Assembly: GCA_000934455.1 (NCBI GenBank)
Contig: KN887309.1
Location: forward strand, 10,812 to 46,341
Reading direction: 5' to 3'
Source: Apostichopus parvimensis
Taxonomy: Eukaryota > Echinodermata > Holothuroidea > Aspidochirotida > Stichopodidae
DNA length: 35,530 nucleotides
The position numbers and the translations under genes were made by a program. Positions within the stretch are counted from its first letter, which is position 1. Every line of letters starts with the position of its first letter. Shown piece by piece: positions 7,801-14,975 of this stretch. The notes beneath the pieces were generated by a model. The model saw only the letters and a list, made by a program, of their open reading frames with translations, was not told the origin of the DNA and did no database searches.

Positions 7801-9852
7801 CGTGTCAAATGCCTTCGAAAGGTCGAGGAATACACCTATGCAGTTTTTGCCATTATTAAGACTAGTATGTAAACTGTTAACTGCATCTGCCAAAGCCAGT
7901 TCGGGTCGAAAGCCGTACTGTTCTTTACAGAGAATATTATATTGGTTAAGAAAATTAACTGTATTATTTCTGTATTATTCTCGGCCTTTTGGCTAAGATC
8001 ATGTGTAGAATCTGTTCCCTTTCGAGGGGAATGGTGATGCACACCCGACGATGATCACACAGTCACAGTCCCGATGCAAGGGGACTGGGGTTGAGAGCGG
8101 ATCAGTCCTTCGGTAGTTTGGTTTTTGTGCCCAGGTTCTTTCCTGGGTGACTTTTCTTAAAAATTATTTCCGAGGGAGGGGGGGGGGGAGTTGACAAACC
8201 TGTTAGAGTCACCTCAGTTTGAAATTTTCTGACTCAAGTCATGTCTTGTTATAATACTGGCAAGTAATCCAACTAGGGCATTTCCTCATGATTGTCTCAC
8301 AAAGCCAAGGTTAATGAGTTAGCCTCCTTCTAGATGATCTCACAAAGCCAAGGTTAATGAGTGAGTCAACCTCTTGATTGTCTCACAAGGCCAAGGTTAA
8401 TAAGTGAGTATTTAATTAATTTTGATACTCAACTGTTTTTTATTCACCTGGAAACTTTTCATATTAGATTGAATCACATGTAAATAGTATTTGAAAAGTT
8501 TCAAACTTTTTTATTTTTACTTCATCATTTGGAATGAAACAAGTCAAGCTAATGGACCACATTGTGTCAGGAAAAACATTGAAAAGGATATCCAAGTAAA
8601 CTAAACTCTTCTTTAGAAGTCATGTAACAGAAAATTCTAGATCAATGCAATGAATGTTCAATGAAACACATAAATAGGCCCATAAAATATATAAATTAAA
8701 TATGTAAATAAAAATATATAATACAAAAATACAAAAAAAGAAGAAGTTACATCTAATTTTTCATCACACCAATTTTTCCTTGGCATTTAATCTTGCAGAT
8801 ATGAGTAAACTGACCTTTACATCTCCACATGGGGAGATTTCTGTGACTGTCAAGAAGAGAGGGCGGCCCAAGGGAAGCAAGAACAACACATCACGCAACT
8901 CAACACCTTTTACAGTGAGTATTGGAGAACTGTGTAAGAAGCAACTAAGTTCAAAACCAAAACAGAAAGATTCCTCTGTCACTCACTCATTCCTCAGAAT
9001 AATTGATAAATAGACATTGAATGACCAGCCCAACACCCCTCCCCTCCCCCACCTAAAGGAACATGAATGAATCTCATGGGGAAAGCTCCTAAAATTGTTT
9101 AAGTTTGTAAGAATCAATTAAGTAAGAAACCAAAAGGAGAGGTTTTCCTAAATTTATATTTCTCTGTCACTCACTCATTCCTCAGAATACTTGATAAATA
9201 GACATTGAATGACGACCAGCTCAACACCCCTCCCCTCCCAACCCCCACCCCACCCCCCTAAAGGAACATGAATGAAAATCATGTGGAAAGCTCCTAAACT
9301 TGTGAACTAAACAGATTTGTATTAACACTGGACACTGATCAGTACAACATTCAAATGTACTGTCCTGTAAACATTGTGTGTGCTTATCTAAATCTCCCTT
9401 AACAGTTCATATTTCATATTCACAAAATCAATTAAAATCAATGATACTCATTCATCATATCTGTTGGGTATTATTTCCACATGGATAAACAGAATGTGAA
9501 ATTTTGTTGGAGGCTTCATTGCAAATAATGCTGACTGGATATCCTTCTCCAACTTCAAAGGGGACTGTGTTAGTTTGCTAAAGAAGAACACCGTTTAATG
9601 TGTTTCAGTATTCTTTTATTTTGAAGAAAAAAAAAAAAAACAAAAAATAAAAGCAAAATAAGGAAAAGGCCAAGCCTTGGTTTTTTTCATCAGTCTCCTT
9701 CTGGTAAATCACCTTACAACCTGAGAAGAAGAAGTCAAAACCCATCACCAAATCCGCTCCTTGATCGAGAGACGGTTGAAACATTCATCAAAACAGTAGA
9801 GGGAAAGGGGAAGAAACGTCTGTCTTCGGCAAGAATTAAGGAAATTGAATAA
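1608..9852 (+). CDS. bmb: Brambleberry / KAR5 / GEX1-family nuclear fusion (karyogamy) protein, 7 exons
   Basis: Joined exons 1608-1824, 2633-3321, 4344-4485, 5025-5105, 6164-6334, 8799-8914 and 9694-9852 give 524 residues, with phases agreeing at every junction. A signal peptide (about 1-25) is followed by the family's Cys-rich domain, seen as CW at 62-63, C74, an AL..C motif ending at C92, YPC at 103-105, SSC at 112-114 and C139. A coiled-coil-like stretch (about 145-240) leads to membrane segments near 249-269, 277-294 and 316-332. Family members act in nuclear-envelope fusion at karyogamy (Kar5 in yeast, GEX1 in plants, Brambleberry in zebrafish). With a cleaved signal and three spans, the tail (333-524) should face cytosol or nucleoplasm. 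It carries an acidic/Ser patch (about 401-412) and an AT-hook-like motif (452-461). The start at 1608 is preferred over 1578 and 1581 because it has A at -3 and heads the signal peptide directly. An AATAAA overlaps the stop codon; another lies at 10606. Confidence 0.9.
1825..2632 (+). other. bmb intron 1
   Basis: GTAAGT...TCTCTAG intron of 808 bp. I see no repeat or RNA gene in it; an open frame at 2410-2604 is low-complexity chance coding. Confidence 0.8.
2633..3321 (+). CDS. bmb: bmb exon 2: Cys-rich domain, coiled coil, two membrane segments
   Basis: This largest exon follows the acceptor ctgcctctctag and ends at the donor GAA|GTAAGT (phase 0). It encodes residues 73-302, with Cys 74, 92, 105, 114 and 139, a long charged helix with heptad-like spacing, and hydrophobic segments at about 249-269 and 277-294. 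It carries most of the family signature. Confidence 0.92.
4137..4260. repeat. Interspersed repeat fragment with AAAGCGCTGCAGG end, intron 2 of bmb
   Basis: An ATAATAATAATA run is followed by TGTAAAGCAC, then CTGCTCAGAAAGCGCTGCAGG. The order (AAT-type microsatellite, GCGC-flanked stem, GCGCTTTACAGG-like end) matches the segment at 4717-4815, so the two are probably diverged copies of one family. The family is not named here. Confidence 0.5.
4257..4299. repeat. Direct repeat CATTCATGAATAATA around a T run
   Basis: The 15-mer CATTCATGAATAATA occurs twice, about 24 bp apart, on both sides of a poly-T run. It contains the palindrome ATTCATGAAT. This could be slippage or a target duplication left by a nearly empty retro-insertion. 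Confidence 0.6.
4344..4485 (+). CDS. bmb: bmb exon 3: third membrane segment
   Basis: The acceptor is ctttctcaccctccag and the donor is GTTG|GTAAGG (phase 1). Residues 303-349 contain a hydrophobic run (about 316-332) ending in aromatic residues. The exon enters in phase 0, matching the exit of exon 2. Confidence 0.85.
4717..4815. repeat. Interspersed repeat fragment, AAT microsatellite plus GCGC stem, intron 3 of bmb
   Basis: (AAT)n is followed by TATAGCGCG...CTCGAAGCGCTTTACAGG. The AGCGC and GCGCT blocks can pair. It resembles the 4137-4260 segment in layout and ending. Confidence 0.55.
5025..5105 (+). CDS. bmb: bmb exon 4 (weak donor)
   Basis: The acceptor cctttcacaattag gives phase-1 entry. 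Phase-1 exit is required by exon 5, whose other two frames hit early stops. The phase-1 exit I find is GAAAG|GTTTGC, a poor match to the donor consensus. The reading frame stays open to 5314, so a different 3' boundary or an unseen extra exon is possible. Confidence 0.6.
5404..5653 (+). mobile_element. tRNA-derived SINE, plus strand, with (ATAC)n tail
   Basis: The 5' part looks like a tRNA promoter: an A-box-like TATCTCAGTGGTTAACTCCG (about 5411-5430) and a B-box-like GGTTCAAGTCACTCC (about 5455-5469). A body of about 150 bp follows, ending in a short stem around GCTTGCAGGAGGATCT and an (ATAC)n tail (5631-5653). A second copy lies on the minus strand at 16208-16480. The element sits in intron 4 of the karyogamy gene. 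Confidence 0.8.
6164..6334 (+). CDS. bmb: bmb exon 5: acidic Ser-rich and Pro/Arg-rich tail
   Basis: The acceptor tctctctatccaatcag allows only phase 1. The donor is CAG|GTGTAC (phase 1). It encodes residues 378-433, with an SDYSSDSDTE patch followed by an RRPSRPTTP stretch, which looks disordered and rich in potential phosphorylation sites. A second in-phase donor (ATGG|GTTCGT near 6379) could lengthen it by about 15 residues. Confidence 0.8.
6509..7977 (-). mobile_element. 5'-truncated non-LTR retrotransposon (CR1/L2-like LINE) in bmb intron 5
   Basis: Read on the minus strand, the copy begins inside the reverse transcriptase at about 7977. It ends in a 3' tail of AAAT repeats, seen as (TTTA)n on the plus strand at 6509-6529. 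The endonuclease domain and first RT blocks are absent. 5' truncation with a microsatellite tail is normal for target-primed reverse transcription. It inserted antisense to the host gene. Confidence 0.85.
6735..7970 (-). pseudogene. Broken reverse transcriptase of the LINE
   Basis: The upstream frame (about 7970-7489) shows RT blocks: a QYGFRP start, DLSKAFDTIDH, CGVPQGSVLGPLLF and the catalytic FADD. Immediately after FADDT (about 7545-7555) the frame shifts by one base, and coding continues in the next frame to a TAA at 6735. That second part shows the C-terminal thumb-like region typical of CR1/L2 elements, including LGVNID and a C-terminal TWN...LK segment. The copy lacks its N-terminal half and carries the frameshift, so it is not functional. 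Confidence 0.88.
7978..8155 (+). ncRNA. U2 snRNA-like element (U2 5' head on an unrelated body)
   Basis: From my knowledge of U2, positions 7978-8017 match about nt 6-45 of animal U2 at 38 of 40 bases, covering stem-loop I and the branch-site recognition region (GTAGTA here reads GTAGAA). The remaining 135 bp do not look like U2. They form hairpins CAGTCCC...GGGACTG (about 8066-8088) and CCCAGG TTCTTT CCTGGG (about 8130-8147), with a GGTTTTTG Sm-like stretch just before the last hairpin, as in an snRNA. No proximal promoter is possible upstream, since that DNA is LINE sequence. It may be a U2-derived SINE-like retrocopy or a novel snRNA-like RNA. Confidence 0.6.
8289..8410. repeat. Three tandem copies of a ~53-bp unit
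   Basis: Each unit contains TGTCTCACAAAGCCAAGG or a close variant followed by TTAATGAGT. Copies begin near 8290, 8335 and 8376, with a few substitutions and small indels. It lies in bmb intron 5. Confidence 0.8.
8799..8914 (+). CDS. bmb: bmb exon 6: AT-hook-like motif
   Basis: The acceptor is taatcttgcag (phase 1) and the donor ACA|GTGAGT (phase 0). It encodes residues 434-472. Positions 8852-8881 read KKRGRPKGSK, a textbook AT-hook core (RGRP flanked by basic residues). AT-hooks are known to bind the minor groove of AT-rich DNA. Confidence 0.85.
8930..9300. repeat. Tandem duplication (~190-bp unit) in bmb intron 6
   Basis: The run CTGTCACTCACTCATTCCTC near 8977 recurs near 9163. Both copies continue with GATAAATAGACATTGAATGA, a C-rich tract, CTAAAGGAACATGAATGA and GAAAGCTCCTAAA. 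The duplication begins just after the exon 6 donor. Confidence 0.8.
9694..9852 (+). CDS. bmb: bmb exon 7: basic C-terminus and stop
   Basis: The acceptor is ttggtttttttcatcag (phase 0). It encodes residues 473-524 and ends in TAA at 9850-9852. The segment is strongly basic (LRRRSQ, KGKGKKR and similar), fitting a nucleic-acid-binding or nuclear-localisation tail beside the AT-hook of exon 6. Confidence 0.8.
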   Translation, partial: SPSGKSPYNLRRRSQNPSPNPLLDRETVETFIKTVEGKGKKRLSSARIKEIE

Positions 9853-11977
9853 AAATGTAAAGATCACAAAGAGAGGAAATCGTTAACAGAAATTGCTAAT
9901 CTTTGGCAAAAAGCCTGTATAGGTGTTAGTTTAATGGTTGGCAATCTGATGATTTAATCCTAGCAGAATATTCTTCTAAAAGCAAAGTTAATCTTCTTGG
10001 GCCATTTTTTGAACCAGTGACCATTGTGTAGACTTGTGTATATGAATTGACATAGTAATAATGCAAGAGTCATAATGTAGAAATAGATTGAAAGAGGGAA
10101 TTTTGAGTAGGCAAGTGGAAATGGATTGAAATGTAGACACAATATTAAGAGAGTCAGTATTGAGAAAAAAATGTAAATAGACATTTAGATTGAAAGAGTG
10201 AATAACTGAGTTAACATCTAGATATAGAATTGGAATGTTGAGTATGTATTCAACATATAAACAAACATCAGATTGAAGAATGACTATTTAGTCAACATGG
10301 TCATTCACAGATTGAAAACGTACTCAACATTCTTCACATGTTGTTTACTAAAGTTAAATTTAAAGAAAAAGTGCTCAATATGGCATTTATTGGAATTGCA
10401 TTTGTGACATGTCTCTCCTGTTTTCCGTTTTGTCCTTTCAGACAGTCCTTTTACTGAATACAATTAACTTGAATTTCAGAGAAATATATAGGTGTATAAG
10501 TTTCTGAAATTCTGAATTTATCTCTTGATGGTCAAACAAGATAAAAAATAACAATATATGCCCACAGTGACATGAATTGCGATAATCCTATTACCATGTT
10601 TGTCCAATAAACTAACATTGTCACTGAAATTAGCATTGAGACTGTGTAGTAAGGAAGTAGTAAGGATGAAAAGGTGGCCCGGGAAGGGGGAGTTGTATTA
10701 CAATATTGTTTTTCTTTTCTTTTTTGTGATGTCTGGGTTTGGAAACTATAAAAAAAAAACCACATGTTAGTGTATCTTCATATCTAGTATGTGGATCCAC
10801 CTCACTGAGTGTAAGATTTTTTTTTTGGGGGGGGGAGGGGGGGGGTGGAATGAGGTGGAAGTCAAATATTATTTGAGGTCACCAGAGGTCAAAGACTGAA
10901 TAACCTCTTAATCTTGATGACAAACCCAATATGTTGCCCTACCCTAGGGACTTACCTTAAGGACCTTATGCCTTTACTTATGCCTTACCTTACTTAGGAC
11001 CTTACCTTATGCCTTACCTAGGGATTTACCCTAGGAAGTATGTTCTCATTTCTGTAGTGGTCAAATGTCAGTAGAGGTGAAACTTTGAAAACCTAGTAAA
11101 TGTGTTAACATATTTGATATTTTCGATTGAAGCGAAGAATGGTCAAAACTTGAAAGTCTTGTAGACAGTGTTACATTTAATGTTTTAGTATTACATATGG
11201 TAATGGATCACAAAGACCTACTGATCTTTTGGTGTCAGTACTACAGCTATCATATAATGTATTCAAATGTACTTTACTTGTTATACTTGAAGAGAAAAAA
11301 ATAATAAGTTTGGTAATCATTTCTTAAATCGTATTTCGCTAACATTATTTACTTTAAGAGAAATAAAAAAGATTAATGTTATTGAAAATTAAAGCTATAG
11401 CTGCTTATGTATATATATTTTTGAAAAAGACATATATTCTCACTTCCTTATATGCTCCCCTAAGCCCACACGATTCCATGTCAAACCTACCGAGGGAATA
11501 AATTTTGAAAATTTGCATTACAGTTTTGAGGGCTCTCATCTTTTATAAAATACAGTAGTTCGTGTGTACAAAACCTGCAATACATCTTTGCACAAGCTTG
11601 TATAGCAATTTGCTCATTTTGCATAGTATAGCATTTTGCGATGCGATACTGGGTACACTATTCCCTGCTACCCATGCCAGCCTTCACTATGTAGAGTACG
11701 AGACATTGGAAGTTGTTCACCACCTAAGAATTAGTTTAATGCGCACTAGAAACTTCAAGAGAAAGAATGAACGATTTGAAGAATGGTATATTCGGCTAAA
11801 CCTTCCACTCACCGAAACTGCTTGTCACTTTTATCCTGTATTTTTTTTTCCAATACTTGTTTCCATTCTCGAATTAGTTGCTTTAAAAAGTAAGACCATT
11901 TATTATTTTGCCACTTGCGTGAATCCTGTCCCCCAGGCTTTTACTTCCTCACCCACTTCCCCTGCCCTCTCTTCATC
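9853..11977. other. Intergenic: bmb 3' UTR and downstream DNA
   Basis: The bmb 3' UTR must start here, but its end is uncertain (AATAAA at 9848, overlapping the stop, and at 10606). I find no gene. A run of T then G lies near 10817-10850 and a CCTTA-type array at 10938-11036. The open frame at 11562-12002 runs through the boundary of the next transposon and is not credible as a gene. Confidence 0.5.
10938..11036. repeat. Degenerate CCTTA/CTTATG array bracketed by CCCTAGG
   Basis: The array repeats words such as CTTACCTTA, GGACCTTA and TATGCCTTAC. ACCCTAGGGA stands at its left end; CTAGGGATTTACCCTAGG stands at its right end. Confidence 0.75.
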
Positions 11978-12646
11978 TAGGGTTACCATCCGTCCCGATT
12001 AATCGGGATTGTCCCGTTTTTGAAAGGAAAAGTGAGCGTCCCGGCCGGTAAGACAAATTGTCCCGATTTTCCCGGAAACGAATATACGCAGTACAAGTTT
12101 TTCGGATCAGACTCGCAATCGCCAAGTTATGTGTACATAAACAGCTCGTTAGCTGCTGTAGCAGACGACGACTCGGTATGGTAACCCTGTAGTGTGCGGG
12201 AATACGAATCCACGTGCGTCGTTGCGATAGAATTGAGTATCGTTACTGACGTGGGATGTTCAATGTTCTTCACTCATACCTGTTGAAGAATCCGGGACTC
12301 CTCAAGCAGATTAGTGGAGGGGACAAATATTCATGACTGAACTGAGTTTGAGTTGTGCTGTTCATTTTTCATGATGATGTAGTTGTGCAACCATGGTATT
12401 AATTTTATCACCAGTCCGCATGGAGTAAATGTGGTGCAAACCAGAAATAGCATGAATTACATTTCTGAAATAGGCCACATATTAGGCAAACAAAACTAGT
12501 GAAATCAGCCTTAAATATTGCACCATTTGGCTTCTAGGTAGGTCCCAAAATCAAAATTTTTGCAAAGGGGAGGGGGACACCCCCTCCCATTAGACCGCTC
12601 CCCCAGATCAGTCCCACTTTCAGCTCAAAGAAAAATGGTAACCCTA
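11978..12646. mobile_element. Second non-autonomous hAT-type DNA transposon, 669 bp
   Basis: It starts TAGGGTTACCAT (11978) and ends ATGGTAACCCTA (12646), and is flanked by a perfect 8-bp duplication TCTTCATC (11970-11977 and 12647-12654). The 8-bp duplication indicates the hAT superfamily, although the terminus differs from the element at 376. Inside, a further TATGGTAACCCT (about 12178-12190) repeats the right terminus, so about 11978-12190 looks like an element within the element. GTCCCG/CGGGA words near the left end can form a hairpin. No transposase is encoded. Confidence 0.82.
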
Positions 12647-14972
12647 TCTTCATCCCACCCACTCCCTTTCCTCCTCTCTCCAGCTCCGTCTATGGCGGAA
12701 TGGCTATTACTTTACGCTTTGGTGCACACAGGCATAAAGAATCGTAGATCTCGTTCCGACTGGTACAAGATAAACATGTCATTATCTCTTATCACGGAGC
12801 TATACTACGGAAAGTACCAGCTCTATGATCTTTCTACTACAGTAATATTTAATTCTAGGATAAATCACATCATGTGTAAATCGAAAGATTATTACACGTC
12901 AGAGAGGACTTGATTCTTAAGATTGGTAGGTAAATGAAAATATGAAAGATCTACATACGCAAAACCAAAATAAATAAATAAATAAAAAATAAGCAAACTA
13001 TCACCATCCATTTCGTTTTTATGTGTACGCTCTCCCTAGTGTAAGATCAAAGTTTGTTGCACCATGGCAGTACAGATTAACACTTTTATGGTCGAGCAAT
13101 GCACCATGCTCCATTACCACTCTGCGAGCTACAAAATAGAAGGATAACTGGGTGGGTGTCATATAACAGATCTTAGCACCGGCCGGGGACCAAATTTATA
13201 CTATTGTAGCCCAGTAGGCCTACTACAAAGGGCTACGGCATACTATTGCAATGTATACTACCGTATCTTTCACAATCGAGAGAAAATCGCCGCCTCAAAC
13301 TAACGATCCGATTCGGCGACTCGAACCGAAGGGTGCATCAACTGCATGCCAGAATAACTTGTTTAATTCACATTAGAGATAACTTGAATTCATTCAAGAT
13401 ATGTTTAATCATATATATTAGTGATATCTCTAGTTAGTTTAAAAGCATATTTCATTCAATTATACAAAGTTATCTCTAATTTATAGTCGATTAAAACATA
13501 TCACTATTTCATTTAAAAATATTCCTTATAAATTAAGGATATCTATAGATATTTATATATATTGACCATGGGATTTAAACCCAAACTGACTTGCCATACT
13601 GCACAATAATTTGTATCCGCTTTTCATTTTAAATTTAACTTCGCTTGTTACTTGAGTTATAGTACTGGAACGGTCTCTATACAGGCTCTGGTTAGTACTT
13701 AAATAATTGAGGGCAGCAAGCATTTCCTCTGTGTTGTGAGTAACGTACATTCACAGAACACGGAAATTCATCACATAGAAGCTACTTCGCAAGACAGCTG
13801 AAACGGTTTGCTTTGCAGCGATTTGAAAGTCACACGCGCCATCTTGCTACACCCAAAACACGAACTCGTGAAAAAGGGTTTCTATACGAAATCCTGACCT
13901 TATCTAATATCGTTCATTTTCACAAATGGTAGAAACACTTGATGCACCAGATTAGAAAGAATTTTGTGGCCAAACAATACTAGTTGAAATTAATTACAAT
14001 TTACGGCTATTTAGCTGTGGCTTATACAGTTGTTCTCACTTATTGAAAAGAAAATTCTACAAGTCGTTCCCAAATGTTTTACCATCTCCCCCCGCGTTAG
14101 GCCCTCTGAAAGGAGAGAGGACCCCAGCCCGGCTACGTGACTGCTGGGGATGGGGTTAACATTCAAATGGAGCCATAGGCCTATAGTCCCCTTAGACAAA
14201 TGCTCAATGAATGATAAAGACTGATATACAATGCAAGTCAGCTGAGGTCAAGCACTTTCTTGCCGCTAGTTTTATGGCAATTTAAGTGTACAGAAAAAGT
14301 TGTATTATTTAACTTTAAGGTACCTAGTTATAGTAAAGTAACAACCAAGATGTAGTTACTGATGCAGGTGCTTGTAAAATAGGTCGATACTATAGAACCC
14401 TTAGTACTTCAATTTCTATGGTTCCATATCGCATCTGCAAAACTTCCGAAAATAATATAATTGCATCTGTAATATCATGACTACTTCCAATGGACGTTTC
14501 AGATTGTCTGAGTGGAAACATGTATGTATAGTAAAGAAAAAAAAAACATGTAAGAAACAAAAGAAAACCCCTCTAAAAGAAACCAACTACCCCAACCCAT
14601 TCGTGCACCACCTCCATAAAATGGTGATAGAAAAATAATAACAATTGAAGGAAAACAAATTCAGAACTTCTTACAATGATAGCAAATTCATTGGGCACTT
14701 CAATGCCTAATGTTTAGACTCTACGTCAAAAGTAGTGTAGATTGACGCTTTTGTTTGGGTGAGAATGTTCATCTGCAATTTGCTGCAAGCGACAAGCCGG
14801 ATATTGCTTCTATATGTTCGTGACTGCTGTTATAGCCTTCTACTAATGGATGCTAGCTTCTAATCCAACATGCGGAAACTGGAAAGTGATGTCGTTCTTG
14901 TAGCAATAGTCCTGTGGTGGTTACATCGGGCGTTTCTGTAACAATCAGTCAGCACTAGAATTGTCTCACAAC
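12647..14972. other. Intergenic DNA upstream of ARPC4, with an AT-rich inverted-repeat patch
   Basis: No gene is recognised. At 13370-13560 an AT-rich patch contains ATTAGAGATAACTT and its inverse AAGTTATCTCTAAT about 90 bp apart, plus ATATCTCTA words and a TCCTTATAAATTAAGGA palindrome, like a decayed hairpin-type repeat. The last few hundred bases before 14973 should hold the ARPC4 promoter and 5' UTR; I see no clear TATA box. Confidence 0.5.
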
Positions 14973-14975
14973 ATG
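14973..14975 (+). CDS. ARPC4: ARPC4 exon 1 coding part (ATG only)
   Basis: The context CACAACATG|GTAAGA puts a consensus donor directly after the start codon. Exon 2 enters in phase 0 with GCAGCGACATTACG, giving M-AATLRPY. Vertebrate ARPC4 likewise starts with Met followed by a TATLRPY-type sequence. Confidence 0.85.

Noticed and set aside
7836-8042. Minus-strand frame across the LINE and U2-like junction
   Set aside because: It mixes sequence from two unrelated elements and is out of frame with the reverse transcriptase.
11562-12002. 146-residue plus-strand open frame
   Set aside because: It crosses the exact boundary of the second hAT element and ends in its terminus. No known motif and no splice structure.
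12560-12913. 117-residue plus-strand open frame
   Set aside because: It starts inside the second hAT element and leaves through its right end; no recognised domain.
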